Assembly (NCBI RefSeq): GCF_001999945.1
Contig: NZ_CP019650.1
Coordinates: 1,674,001-1,738,000, forward strand
Length of the DNA: 64,000 nucleotides
Source: Microbulbifer agarilyticus
Lineage (GTDB): Bacteria; Pseudomonadota; Gammaproteobacteria; Pseudomonadales; Cellvibrionaceae
Reading direction: 5' to 3'
In this document: positions 36,035 to 44,477 of the stretch, piece by piece
How the letters are laid out: every line of letters begins with the position of its first letter
How positions within the stretch are numbered: the stretch's first letter is position 1
Program-made: the position numbers and the translations under genes
The notes under the pieces: generated by a model
Told to the model about the DNA's origin: nothing
Databases searched by the model: none
Seen by the model: the letters and a program-made list of their open reading frames with translations, nothing else

Positions 36035-37471
36035 GTGAGTTCAGATCAGGATGGCCGCGCAGGACGAAGTCGCCTGCGCGGTTTGAAGAAGCAACTGCGC
36101 CAGCTGGGTAAAGAGGCGCTTGATAAATCCCACTGGGCCGCCGAGCGTCTGCTCGACAAGCGCCTCTGCATCGGTATCACTGGTCTCAGTGGCGCCGGCA
36201 AGTCCACCCTAATCACCAGCCTTATCTATCAATTGAGCAACCCCGATCGGGCGCAGCTGCCTGGCTTTGCGCCGGCGCTGAACGGCCGCTTATTGGGGGC
36301 TGAGCTGCACCCCGCGGTTGACGCTGGGTTACCCCTGTTTGAATACGAGCGCTGCCTCGGCGCGCTGACGGCAACACCGCCGCGCTGGCCGGATTCCACA
36401 CGCGATCTTTCTGCGCTGGAGTTGCATCTGCACCTGCAGGGGCGTCGGTTTGGGCGAAACTACCGGCAGCGGCTGATTCTCGAGTTCCGTGACTACCCCG
36501 GGGAGTGGCTCATGGATCTCCCGCTGTTGCGCATGGATTTTGCCACTTGGTGCCGTCACCAGCGCGATTTGCTGGTTGGACAGGCGCGCCGCAATCTTGC
36601 GCCGGAGCTGATGGCGCGCCTAGAGCAGCTGGACCCCGCAGACCGTATGGATCCAGCTGAGCTGGATAGCCTGTGGCAGAACTATCGTCAGTTTCTGCGC
36701 GACTGCCGCGGTAGCGCCCGCTTGAGTTATCTGCAGCCGGGGCGGGCACTGCTCGACAATGAGGAGTATGGCTTTTTCCCGCTGCCGACCCTCGGTCACC
36801 AAAGTGCCGCTGAACTGGACGAGTTGCCCGAGGACAGTGTGTATCGGGTGCTGGAAGCGCGCTATCGCGCTTACGTCGAGCAGAGTGTCGCGCCCTTCCT
36901 AGAGAGCCATTTCCGGCATCTGGACCGCCAGTTGGTGCTCGTAGACCTGATTGGCACCCTGTTTGCTGGCGAGGAAGCGCTCGAGGATATGCGCCTGGCG
37001 TTTGGGCACATTGCCGATACCTTCCGGTACGGAAACAGCGGGCTGTTGCGCAAGCTGTGGCGTCCGCGTATCGATCGACTGGTGTTTGCCGCGACCAAGG
37101 TAGACCAGGTACTCGCGGCTGACCACGACGCGCTTCGCCAATTGTTGGGCCAGCAATTGCAGCAGGTGTTCTCCGGGGCGCGTCACCGCGGCTTACCGCT
37201 TTATTGTGAGGCGATTGCCGCCGTCCGCTGTTCCACGGAACAGGTGAGGAGCGGTCGCCGCTTGTTGGTAGGGCACGGAATGGATGGCGACTATCTCGGG
37301 TTTGAAAATGCCGAGATACTCGCCCACCTGCCGCAGGAAAACGGGTGGAAACATTACAAGGGTGGGCTCCCGCCCCAGTTGCGTCCGCCGGTGGGAATTG
37401 CGCGGGAAGGCTATCTGCCACATATCCGCCTTGATGCACTGTTGAATTTATTGTTGGGAGACAAGGTGTAA
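36035..37471 (+). CDS. ycjX: YcjX, predicted P-loop GTPase/ATPase
   Basis: YcjX-family (DUF463) protein of 478 aa, a large P-loop NTPase. Walker A is GLSGAGKST at about residues 50-58; RLILEFRDYPGEWLMDLPLL fits the switch/Walker B-like region with the conserved DYPGEW, and FAATKVDQV resembles a guanine-specificity TKxD motif. In enterics ycjX and ycjF lie in the stress-induced psp region; here no psp genes are adjacent. GTG start with ACGGAG five nt upstream. Its stop overlaps the start of ycjF by one base, so the two are coupled. Confidence 0.92.
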   Translation: MSSDQDGRAGRSRLRGLKKQLRQLGKEALDKSHWAAERLLDKRLCIGITGLSGAGKSTLITSLIYQLSNPDRAQLPGFAPALNGRLLGAELHPAVDAGLPLFEYERCLGALTATPPRWPDSTRDLSALELHLHLQGRRFGRNYRQRLILEFRDYPGEWLMDLPLLRMDFATWCRHQRDLLVGQARRNLAPELMARLEQLDPADRMDPAELDSLWQNYRQFLRDCRGSARLSYLQPGRALLDNEEYGFFPLPTLGHQSAAELDELPEDSVYRVLEARYRAYVEQSVAPFLESHFRHLDRQLVLVDLIGTLFAGEEALEDMRLAFGHIADTFRYGNSGLLRKLWRPRIDRLVFAATKVDQVLAADHDALRQLLGQQLQQVFSGARHRGLPLYCEAIAAVRCSTEQVRSGRRLLVGHGMDGDYLGFENAEILAHLPQENGWKHYKGGLPPQLRPPVGIAREGYLPHIRLDALLNLLLGDKV

Positions 37472-38664
37472 TGGACTCTGCGGATAACAAAGCGGAGCGT
37501 GGGGCTGCTTCCGCGCGTCCAGGTCAGGAGCCGCGCCGGCAAACTCGTATTGAGAACCTGGAAGCGGAAGAGAGTACGGTGCATGACCGCGCGAGTACGC
37601 GTGTCGAATCTCTTTCGGAAGAGGCCGATCAGCTACCGCGTTCGATCACCACGGGCGAGTCCCTGCCCAATACCATCTCATTTTCAGAACTGCGTCTTCC
37701 GGTGTTTCGTCTGCGCTTGTGGAAGCCGGCGCTGGCTGCGGCGTTGGCGCTGACTTTTGGTGCGATTTTTTGGGAGCTGCGTCAGTTCTTTTACTGGGCG
37801 GCAGACATGCACTGGGGCTTCGGCCTGCTGGCCGGGGTGATCATTGGCGCCCTGGTGCTTACCATGGTCAGTGCCGTGTGGGAGTACTTTCGCGCTGGAC
37901 GGCCCTTGCGCAAGCTGCAGAAAACGCAGGAATTGGCGGCAGAGGTGCGCGACAGCCGTGCCACTGATGCGGTCGAGCCTCTCAACCACCAGTTGCGCGA
38001 GCTATTCGAAGGGAAGCCGCAGGGAGCGCTACTGGCCCGTGTGCAGGAAGAGGCACCGGATTATTACGACAACAGTGAGTTGCTGCGTCATCTGGAGCTC
38101 AATTTTTTTGAAGCGCTGGATCAGGAAGCCCTGCGGCGGATTGTTCGGCACGCGACCACCACCGGGGCCCTGGTAGGACTGAGCCCGTTTACCACCTTGG
38201 ATGTGTTGGTGGCATTGCGGCAATCCATGCGCATGATCGACGATGTGGCGCAGATATACGGTGTGCGCCCGTCGGTCGTGGTCCGCTGGCGTTTGTTCAA
38301 GAAAATCCTCGCCCTGGTTGCTTACAGTGGTGCCAGCGAATACGCAGTGAGCGAGCTGTGGCCCGAACTGGTAGGCGATAGCATGTTGAGTACGGTTTCT
38401 GCGCGTCTTGGGCAGGGCATGGGTGCCAGCCTGTTTATGGCCCGTATCGGTCTCGCTGCTGTGCATAGCTGCCGCCCGATTCCTTTCTCGGAGAAGCAGC
38501 GCCCCCGCTTGGGTGCACTGACGCGGCGCATTGCTGCGAGCCTCAAAGAGCGTTTATTGGGGCGTGAACAGGTCAACTGGCCAGAGGCGCAGATGAAGGC
38601 TGAGGAAGTGGAAGAGCGTGTTGCTCGAGAGGGGAATAGAGGGGGTCGAAAGCGGGGGAGCTGA
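37471..38664 (+). CDS. ycjF: YcjF, inner-membrane protein paired with YcjX
   Basis: YcjF (TIGR01620/DUF697-type) has a polar N-terminal region to about residue 75, two transmembrane helices (WKPALAAALALTFGAIFW and WGFGLLAGVIIGALVLTMV) and a DUF697 domain with ALVGLSPFTTLDVLVALRQSMRMIDDVAQIYGVRPS. The 397-aa length is slightly above the E. coli form. The start overlaps the ycjX stop (TAATG). The YcjX-YcjF pairing is widespread in gammaproteobacteria; a membrane stress role has been suggested but is not established. Confidence 0.92.
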   Translation: MDSADNKAERGAASARPGQEPRRQTRIENLEAEESTVHDRASTRVESLSEEADQLPRSITTGESLPNTISFSELRLPVFRLRLWKPALAAALALTFGAIFWELRQFFYWAADMHWGFGLLAGVIIGALVLTMVSAVWEYFRAGRPLRKLQKTQELAAEVRDSRATDAVEPLNHQLRELFEGKPQGALLARVQEEAPDYYDNSELLRHLELNFFEALDQEALRRIVRHATTTGALVGLSPFTTLDVLVALRQSMRMIDDVAQIYGVRPSVVVRWRLFKKILALVAYSGASEYAVSELWPELVGDSMLSTVSARLGQGMGASLFMARIGLAAVHSCRPIPFSEKQRPRLGALTRRIAASLKERLLGREQVNWPEAQMKAEEVEERVAREGNRGGRKRGS

Positions 38665-38681
38665 AACGTCACGCTCCCCCG
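38653..38681. terminator. Hairpin at the ycjF 3' end
   Basis: CGGGGGAGC pairs perfectly with GCTCCCCCG across an 11-nt loop and spans the ycjF stop codon. No T-run follows, so termination may be weak; the convergent gene ends 30 nt further on. Confidence 0.4.
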
Positions 38682-38711
38682 ATGGCTCGCTTTGCGGGCT
38701 TTCTGTGCAGA

Positions 38712-39278
38712 TTACTGAAACTGTTTTTTCATCAGTATTCTGGTGTGGTGCTGATCCATCAACGTTGCGAGGGTCTCGTAACGATCCTTGATGAATGGCA
38801 GCGGGTTGTTTACGCCGGTTTCATCCGGGAATTCCACGCCTTCGCGCACCAATTGCAGCTCTTTCGCCAGCGCATCGATCGCAGTAAAGATTTCCCTGGT
38901 GTTTTTCTCATCGTGAAATACAGAGGTGCTCGCCGTATCGTTCAGGTAGGAGTCGCATTCCGATAGCCACTCCGAGCGCTGCTTCAGGAAATTGATGGTA
39001 TTGCGAATACCGCCTTTGTATTCCAGATTGAAGTTTTCGTTTACATACTTCCCAAGGCTGCGCATACCGTAGTCGACAAATTGATCCACCAATCCGTCGC
39101 AATAACTTTGCGTCAAATAAGACGGGTGGGTTTTGGCGGTTGCGTTGCCGGAGGCCAGCAATATACTCACGGCCATCGCGCCGCACAGAGCCATGTACTT
39201 GCGCAGTTTGGAAACAGCGAAAGTGGCTTTCTGGGAGGTTTCACTCGGGTGTGTTGTTGCGAAATCTGACGTTTTCAT
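38712..39278 (-). CDS. Secreted helical protein of unknown function
   Basis: The product (188 aa) has a long basic n-region and a signal peptide (KYMALCGAMAVSILLASGNATA) and a soluble, mostly helical mature part with two cysteines (SYCDGLVD and SECDSYLND), which could form a disulfide. No family is recognised. The ATG at 39278 is chosen because it gives a workable n-region; an in-frame ATG at 39335 lies beyond the CRP-type site and would be odd. A perfect CRP-type palindrome 43 bp upstream suggests control by cAMP-CRP (Vfr). Confidence 0.72.
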   Translation of the reverse strand: MKTSDFATTHPSETSQKATFAVSKLRKYMALCGAMAVSILLASGNATAKTHPSYLTQSYCDGLVDQFVDYGMRSLGKYVNENFNLEYKGGIRNTINFLKQRSEWLSECDSYLNDTASTSVFHDEKNTREIFTAIDALAKELQLVREGVEFPDETGVNNPLPFIKDRYETLATLMDQHHTRILMKKQFQ

Positions 39279-39320
39279 TTTTAAGTGCCTTGCTGTTGTT
39301 TTCGCTATCAGGCTTGTTAT

Positions 39321-39336
39321 TGTGATAAACATCACA
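39321..39336. promoter_or_regulatory. Perfect CRP/Vfr-type binding site
   Basis: TGTGATAAACATCACA matches the CRP consensus TGTGA-N6-TCACA exactly. Its centre is about 50 bp before the start codon of the minus-strand secreted protein and about 147 bp before gor. The closer gene is the more likely target. Confidence 0.75.
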
Positions 39337-39475
39337 TAAGTATCTAAACGACAGTGCTATGTCAACGGCTTTTAAGTTCCGATAGTCAGTTATGTGCAGA
39401 TTGCGGAACCAGTCGGCATTTTCAACGGAAAATTTGTTGTGGTAGAGGCTGTTTTTTCGGCAAAAGGAGCAGATT

Positions 39476-40837
39476 TTGTCTGAGTTTGATTTCGACCTTT
39501 TCGTGATTGGAGCGGGTTCCGGCGGCGTGCGCGCGGCAAGAATGGCCGCGGCAACCGGAATGCGCGTGGCGGTTGTGGAAGACCGCTACATGGGCGGTAC
39601 CTGCGTCAATGTGGGCTGTGTACCCAAGAAGCTCTTTGTCTACGCAAGCAGCTACAGCGAGACGTTTGAGGACGCTACAGCCTTTGGTTGGCAGGGACAG
39701 GGTGGGGCGCAGTTCGCCTGGCCTACGCTCCGCGATAACAATGCCAAGGAAATCACCCGTCTTAATGGCATCTACCGCAAGTTACTCGGTAACGCCGGCG
39801 TCACCGTTATTGATGGTCGCGGCAAGCTCACTGGTCGTCAGCAGGTAACGGTCGGTGATACTCAATACTCCGCCGAGCGCATACTGGTTGCTACCGGTGG
39901 CTGGCCCTACGTACCGGAATTCCCCGGCAGTGAACATGTAATCACTTCCAACGAAGTGTTCTCGCTGGAGGTGTTTCCGAAGCGGGTACTGGTGGTCGGT
40001 GGGGGTTATATCGCGGTGGAATTTGCCGGGATTTTCGCCGGGCTCGGGGCGGAAACCCATTTGTCCTATCGCCGCGATCTGTTTTTGCGTGGGTTTGATA
40101 ATGACATACGCCATTTTGTCCGCGATGAAATCGAGAAGAAATCGGTGCAGTTGCACTTCCATCATCAGGTCAGCTCAATAGAGAAGGCGCCCGATGGCAG
40201 TTTGCGTGTCCAGGATAGTGACGGAAACGTGCTTGAGGTGGATGCGGTGCTGTATGCCACCGGGCGCAAGCCGAATACCCGGGGTCTTGGGCTGGAAGAG
40301 CTGGGTGTGGTGCTGCAAAAAGATGGCACTATCGGGATTGATGATAATTTCCGCAGCAGTGTGACCTCGATCTATGCATTGGGTGATGTCACCGGCGGCC
40401 CCGAGCTAACCCCGGTAGCGCTGGCTGAAGCTATGGCGTTAGTGAAGCATTGGCAAACGGGAAAGACCGCGGAGATCGATTACAACAACATCCCCACGGC
40501 CGTTTTTTGCCAGCCGAACATCGGCACTGTGGGGCTTAGTGAAGAAGAGGCACGTCAGGCTGGGATCTCGGTTGCGATATATCGCTCGGACTTTCGTGCT
40601 ATGCGGCACTCGGTGAGTGGTCGAGACGAGCGCACCTTGATGAAGCTGGTTGTTGATACCAGCAATGACCGCGTGATTGGCGCCCATATGGTGGGCCCGG
40701 ATGCCGGTGAAATCATTCAGGGTATTGCGGTTGCAATGAAGGCCGGTGCGACTAAGTCTGTATTTGATCAGACCATCGGTATCCACCCGACTGCGGCGGA
40801 AGAGTTTGTTACCATGCGCACGCCGGTTGCAGAATAG
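39476..40837 (+). CDS. gor: Glutathione-disulfide reductase
   Basis: Gor reduces oxidised glutathione with NADPH. The 453-aa product has the FAD motif [14 protein letters not shown], the redox disulfide in [13 protein letters not shown] (Cys43 and Cys48), the NADPH fold [19 protein letters not shown] followed by the two arginines in [12 protein letters not shown] that select [14 protein letters not shown], and the C-terminal His-Glu pair in [11 protein letters not shown]. The start is a TTG with a perfect AAGGAG six nt upstream. A bidirectional terminator follows. Confidence 0.96.
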   Translation: MSEFDFDLFVIGAGSGGVRAARMAAATGMRVAVVEDRYMGGTCVNVGCVPKKLFVYASSYSETFEDATAFGWQGQGGAQFAWPTLRDNNAKEITRLNGIYRKLLGNAGVTVIDGRGKLTGRQQVTVGDTQYSAERILVATGGWPYVPEFPGSEHVITSNEVFSLEVFPKRVLVVGGGYIAVEFAGIFAGLGAETHLSYRRDLFLRGFDNDIRHFVRDEIEKKSVQLHFHHQVSSIEKAPDGSLRVQDSDGNVLEVDAVLYATGRKPNTRGLGLEELGVVLQKDGTIGIDDNFRSSVTSIYALGDVTGGPELTPVALAEAMALVKHWQTGKTAEIDYNNIPTAVFCQPNIGTVGLSEEEARQAGISVAIYRSDFRAMRHSVSGRDERTLMKLVVDTSNDRVIGAHMVGPDAGEIIQGIAVAMKAGATKSVFDQTIGIHPTAAEEFVTMRTPVAE

Positions 40838-40870
40838 TCGGCGCTTTTGCTCGCGGATTCGCGCGTAAAT

Positions 40871-40907
40871 AAAAAGAGCGGGGAAGCATTGCTTCCCCGC
40901 TCTTTTT
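40871..40907. terminator. Bidirectional terminator between gor and hpf
   Basis: A 17-bp perfect stem (AAAAAGAGCGGGGAAGC and its complement) around an ATT loop, with A- and T-runs at the two ends, serving convergent gor and hpf. Confidence 0.96.
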
Positions 40908-40958
40908 AATTTGGCCTCTTTGATTTATCCAGATTATTCGTGCAAATCAAAAAAAAGT

Positions 40959-41312
40959 TTATTCGCTTTCGCTGTCAAGGACTGCGGTCTGGTAGCGACG
41001 GGATTTGCGACGGCCGCCGCGCTCTTTCAGGCAGCGCTCGGCAGAATCGAACGCTCCGTTAACGGCGCGATGAATAGAGTCGCTTTCGTTGGAGATTGTG
41101 ACCGGATTTCCGCTCACGGCTAGCTCAACGGAAGCTTTGTATTGCTTGCCTTTGTGCTTGTGTTGATGGGGAGCTTCGAGGACCACACGGCTTCGTATGA
41201 TGTCGCCACAATAACGTTCCAGCTTGTTTAGCTTTTTGGAAACGGTATCCGCAAGAGATGCAGATTTATCGATGTCGCGGAATACAATGTTATCGTAAGG
41301 CGCTGATTTCAT
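40959..41312 (-). CDS. hpf: HPF/RaiA-type ribosome hibernation factor
   Basis: Short ribosome-associated inhibitor of about 117 aa that binds the 30S decoding region and helps form inactive ribosomes in stationary phase. The fold pattern is seen in IVFRDIDKSASLADTVSKKLNKLERYCGDI, VVLEAPHQHKHKGKQYKASVELAVSGNPVTIS and DSIHRAVNGAFDSAERCLKER, ending in a basic tail GGRRKSRRYQ. The ATG at 41312 has GGAGG nine nt upstream. In many relatives hpf sits beside rpoN; here it stands alone with a long leader, so its control is its own. Confidence 0.9.
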   Translation of the reverse strand: MKSAPYDNIVFRDIDKSASLADTVSKKLNKLERYCGDIIRSRVVLEAPHQHKHKGKQYKASVELAVSGNPVTISNESDSIHRAVNGAFDSAERCLKERGGRRKSRRYQTAVLDSESE

Positions 41313-41933
41313 GGGCACATACCTCCGGTTATAAAGGGTCCATGCAGGCCGCGAAGTGCGGTTTGCTGAAAGAAGGTAGGGCGCCCAGTAGGGAGAGTGT
41401 GACAGGCTTGAAAATCGAATCACCAGAGGTCGCGAGTTAACGGCTGCCATCGCAGCCAAATAAGGTTTTGCGCTCGGGCCGGTTTTCAATCCGGTCGGGA
41501 TCAACTCCCTGTAGTCATAATGCGATTCTGAGAAAAAAAATCAAGCACTCCAATCAAGAAAGTGTCATAAAAAATTGTTAGTACTTTTGGAACTTTTTGG
41601 CAAAGGCTCGACAGGTCAGATAAACCGTGAATTGCAGCACACGTCACTCAAAGCCCAGTAATCTTGTTGGCATGGTCATTGCTGAGAAAAATCGAGTGGG
41701 GTAAATTGGCGTTCGCGCAGGAGGATTGGTGCGCACAGGTATTCTCAAGGTGCTGGGGTACGTCTCAATGTGGAGGTTCCTGCCGGTGTAGAATACCGAA
41801 TCTCAGTTTGCCCTGGTCTCCATAGGCTCTTTGGCGAGTTTTAGAGGCTTTCGGCGCATCCGAGGCATCTGGGCGAGGGGGTACCTGCTCGGGTGGATTC
41901 AAGAAGTACAAAATCAAACAATGGATTCTGACA
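41313..41933. other. 621-bp divergent intergenic region between hpf and a coiled-coil protein gene
   Basis: No gene is seen. Small hairpins occur in the hpf leader: GGCTGC-CATC-GCAGCC at 41442-41457, and GGCCGG pairing with CCGGTC at about 41479-41498. An A-rich block (41531-41580) precedes them. CTTGATT occurs twice 15 bp apart on the minus strand there, in the likely hpf promoter zone. I could not fix a -10/-35 pair on either strand. Confidence 0.45.
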
Positions 41934-42998
41934 ATGGTGGTAAACCGTGGCCGCTCGCTGCTTTTCGCGGGCTTGTTGGGGGTAGTCGGCTGGAGTGTTG
42001 AGCTGCAGGCAGCGTCGTCGCTGACCGTGGAGCAGAACAGGCTTGCTCGAATGGAGCAGGTGCAGGAAAACCGACTGGTTGAGCTGGAAGATATTGAGAA
42101 CGAAATTGTTTCCTATGAGTACAAGCTAGAACGTGCTCAGAATTCGCTCAGCGAGGCGCGGAAAAACTATCAGCAGTCGCTGGTAGCGGTAAAGACCGCC
42201 GAGCGGGAACATAAGGGTGCAGCGAGCACCGATACCGCACGCGCACTGAAAAAAGCCAAGCACACACTCAATATGGCGGAGCGTGGCGTTGATAGCCGCA
42301 ATCGTCGTGTTGAATTTATCCAGTCCAATTACGGTGAGTTGGCGACCCGTCTGGCCGACGCGCGTGAATCCGTCGCCGGCGGCAAGTCACGTCTGGAAGC
42401 GCAGCAGACTCTGGTGGACTCTCTGGTCAAAGAGATGCTGAACGAGGCCAAGACTGCGAAAGCCAAGGTGGCAGCCAAGAAGTCGGCCCCCAAGCCAGAG
42501 GTGGCACCGGCGGTGGTGATCTCTGCGCCAAAGGTTCCTGAGCCGACGCTGGCAGCTGCCGGCGATATGACGAATGCAGCGGCCGATTCGGCCGCCTCCG
42601 GCGAGGCAGCCCCGTCTGGTGAGGTCACCGCGGCAGCTGGCGCCCGCGAGGTTGACCCGGAGATGGTGGAATATGTGCGCGGTGAGCGCGCTCGCCTGGA
42701 AAAGCTGCTGAGCCAGCTCGGAGAGGGCGAAAGCGGAAAGCATACGTTCCGCAATTTGACCCTGAAGCCCAAGGGAGAGGATTCCGTGGAATTTGAATTC
42801 CTGGGGCAGGATCAGTATCGGGTGATTGTGCCGGTAACCGCAGGTCGCCAGACCTACAAGGTCAACTCCTGGAAATTCCGTCGTACCATCCCCGCGGATG
42901 ACAATGGCGAGCGTTATGTGTTTGTCTTCGACGCACGTCGCCTGTCGCGCCCGCGACTGGTGATGTACCCAGAGTACCTGCTGCCAAAGCTTGACTAG
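41934..42998 (+). CDS. Periplasmic coiled-coil protein of unknown function
   Basis: The product (354 aa) has a signal peptide ending VELQAA. A long coiled coil follows (about residues 25-170, Glu/Arg/Lys/Gln/Leu heptads such as RLARMEQVQENRLVELEDIE), then a Lys/Ala/Pro-rich linker (about 175-245) and a globular C-terminal domain of about 110 residues (TFRNLTLKPKGEDSVEFEFLG, YRVIVPVTAGRQTYKVNSWKFRRTIP) ending YPEYLLPKLD. I do not recognise the family. The architecture recalls envelope scaffold or EnvC-like activator proteins, but no catalytic domain is visible. The ribosome binding site is weak. A strong terminator follows, so it is monocistronic. Confidence 0.75.
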   Translation: MVVNRGRSLLFAGLLGVVGWSVELQAASSLTVEQNRLARMEQVQENRLVELEDIENEIVSYEYKLERAQNSLSEARKNYQQSLVAVKTAEREHKGAASTDTARALKKAKHTLNMAERGVDSRNRRVEFIQSNYGELATRLADARESVAGGKSRLEAQQTLVDSLVKEMLNEAKTAKAKVAAKKSAPKPEVAPAVVISAPKVPEPTLAAAGDMTNAAADSAASGEAAPSGEVTAAAGAREVDPEMVEYVRGERARLEKLLSQLGEGESGKHTFRNLTLKPKGEDSVEFEFLGQDQYRVIVPVTAGRQTYKVNSWKFRRTIPADDNGERYVFVFDARRLSRPRLVMYPEYLLPKLD

Positions 42999-43023
42999 CT
43001 AGTCTCCAGCAGATTTCGCTGCT

Positions 43024-43060
43024 AAAAGCCCGCCTTGTGTTGTGCAAGGCGGGCTTTTTT
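43024..43060. terminator. Bidirectional terminator after the coiled-coil protein gene
   Basis: AAAAGCCCGCCTTG pairs with CAAGGCGGGCTTTT around a 7-nt loop, followed by more T; it also serves convergent thpR. Confidence 0.94.
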
Positions 43061-43072
43061 GTGCCCGGGGAA

Positions 43073-43690
43073 TCAGTACCTATCCCCGGGTGCGGACTCG
43101 CCAGCGAGGGGTAGCGTTAGCAGGGGCTGGTATTGACTGCCACCAGGCGCAAGCAGGCTGTGATACAGCGTGATGTTGTTCAGGTGGCAGATAAAGTCTG
43201 TGGGCACCGGGGAGAGGCTGGAAAAGCCCCCGGGGCTGCGAGCCAAAGTAAAGTGTGGACGGAAGGTCTTTTTTTCCGGCGTTTTGCCAATCGCGCGCAT
43301 TAGTGCCTGGCAAGCCTGGTGTAGGTCAAGCAGGCGCTGCGAGGGCAACAATTCAGCGGCAAACAATCGTGCGCGAGGCTTGGGGAAGGGGTGTGTACTG
43401 ACAATTCGGCCATCGAGTGGCGCTGTGTATTGGGCGATGTCTTTCAGCCGAACCTCAATGGTGTCCAAGTGGGCCGGCTCTGTCTCCCCAAGAAACGCTA
43501 GTGTTAGGTGGCGATTGGTGTGGTTGATCCAGCGCAGCTTTCGCGGCATTCCCTGTTGCTCTCTGGCGGTGCAAATACTATCTAAAAAGCGCTGGGTATT
43601 TTTATCCGGTGCAATACCAATAAACAGGCGCAATGGTTCTTCGCTCTGCCTTCCGTCCCGCATCTTGTCTTGGGGTGCGCTATTTTTCAT
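43073..43690 (-). CDS. thpR: ThpR, RNA 2',3'-cyclic phosphodiesterase (LigT family)
   Basis: A 2H-phosphoesterase that opens 2',3'-cyclic phosphates on RNA ends. Both His-x-Thr-x motifs are present: NRHLTLAFLGETE and RPHFTLARSPGG. The N-terminus LRLFIGIAPDKNTQRFLDSI matches the family; the length (205 aa) is usual, slightly long through a polar N-terminal extension. I chose ATG 43690; another ATG nine codons on would remove most of that extension. Both lack a good Shine-Dalgarno. It diverges from the small heat shock gene, whose sigma-32-like promoter lies just outside its start. Confidence 0.88.
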   Translation of the reverse strand: MKNSAPQDKMRDGRQSEEPLRLFIGIAPDKNTQRFLDSICTAREQQGMPRKLRWINHTNRHLTLAFLGETEPAHLDTIEVRLKDIAQYTAPLDGRIVSTHPFPKPRARLFAAELLPSQRLLDLHQACQALMRAIGKTPEKKTFRPHFTLARSPGGFSSLSPVPTDFICHLNNITLYHSLLAPGGSQYQPLLTLPLAGESAPGDRY

Positions 43691-43709
43691 AAATTTTTTT
43701 ATTTTTATC

Positions 43710-43737
43710 CTTGAAGCTCTTTGCTTCGGCCCAATAT
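43710..43737 (+). promoter_or_regulatory. Sigma-32-type heat shock promoter for the small heat shock gene
   Basis: CTTGAAG (43710-43716), a 13-bp spacer and CCCAATAT (43730-43737) fit the sigma-32 consensus CTTGAAA-N11-16-CCCCATNT in all but one base of each box. It would start a leader of about 170 nt. Confidence 0.72.
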
Positions 43738-43744
43738 CTATTCT

Positions 43745-43915
43745 CAGGAGGCAGGCTCGACAGAGGTGTCTCCCTAAGCTGCCGCAGCCAAGTATGAAGC
43801 TTTGTTTCATTCGTTGGTAGCAGTGGTGCTAAACAAACGCTTGGTACAGCTCTCACGCGTAGAGCAATGGTACGGGCACATTCTATAAATATTGCTCTGA
43901 ATTGAGGATATGACA
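43745..43915 (+). promoter_or_regulatory. Probable ROSE-type RNA thermometer
   Basis: The leader ends with UUGCUC (43892-43897), a 6-nt loop and GAGGAU (43904-43909), which carries the Shine-Dalgarno sequence. Pairing these gives C-G, U-A, C-G, a G-G pair and U-A: the U(U/C)GCU/AGGA signature with a non-canonical G-G pair known for ROSE elements. Upstream stem-loops are also present (TTTGTTT 43801-43807 with AAACAAA 43831-43837, inner TAGCA/TGCTA), as expected for ROSE. AGAGCAAT (43861-43868) could instead pair perfectly with ATTGCTCT (43891-43898), freeing the ribosome site. Confidence 0.65.
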
Positions 43916-44428
43916 ATGCGTAATTTAGATCTTTCCCCTCTTTATCGTTCCGCTATCGGTTTTGATCGTATGGCCAGCCTGCTGGACTCCATGACGGCAA
44001 CCGAGCAGAACCAACCCGCATACCCCCCATACAATATTGAGTTGACCGGGGAGGATGCTTACCGAATTTCCATGGCCGTTGCTGGTTTCGATCAGTCTGA
44101 ACTTGATATACAAGTTGAGCAAAATCGCCTGACCGTTAGCGGTAAAAAGCCAGCAGATGAAAGTCAGCGCAACTTCCTGCACCGCGGTATAGCGGCGCGC
44201 AATTTTGAACGACGCTTCCAGTTGGCGGATCATGTGCGTGTGGTTGATGCGCAGCTTGCCAATGGCTTGCTTCACATCGAGCTGGTGCGAGAAATCCCTG
44301 AAGCCATGAAGCCGCGCAAGGTAGAAATTTCTACCGGCACTTTACTGCAGTCTAAAACCGCGGAGCAAAAGGCCGGGGTAGAAAGTACGGCAATTGATGT
44401 CGACGGCAAGCGCGAGCAGGCAGCCTGA
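43916..44428 (+). CDS. ibpA: Small heat shock protein, IbpA/Hsp20 family
   Basis: Holdase chaperone (170 aa) that coats aggregating proteins for later rescue by DnaK and ClpB. The N-terminus MRNLDLSPLYRSAIGFDRM is that of enteric IbpA. The alpha-crystallin domain follows (PPYNIELTGEDAYRISMAVAGF to RNFERRFQLADHVRVVDAQLANGLLHIELVREIP), with a longer than usual C-terminal tail. The IbpA-type I-x-I motif is not obvious. I chose the ATG at 43916 rather than 43910 because GAGG is eight nt away and the N-terminus matches. Controlled by a sigma-32-like promoter and a probable RNA thermometer. Confidence 0.93.
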   Translation: MRNLDLSPLYRSAIGFDRMASLLDSMTATEQNQPAYPPYNIELTGEDAYRISMAVAGFDQSELDIQVEQNRLTVSGKKPADESQRNFLHRGIAARNFERRFQLADHVRVVDAQLANGLLHIELVREIPEAMKPRKVEISTGTLLQSKTAEQKAGVESTAIDVDGKREQAA

Positions 44429-44477
44429 CGCGGTCCCGCTTTGGCTTTGCTTTATAAACTGATCTGCGTAAATCGGC

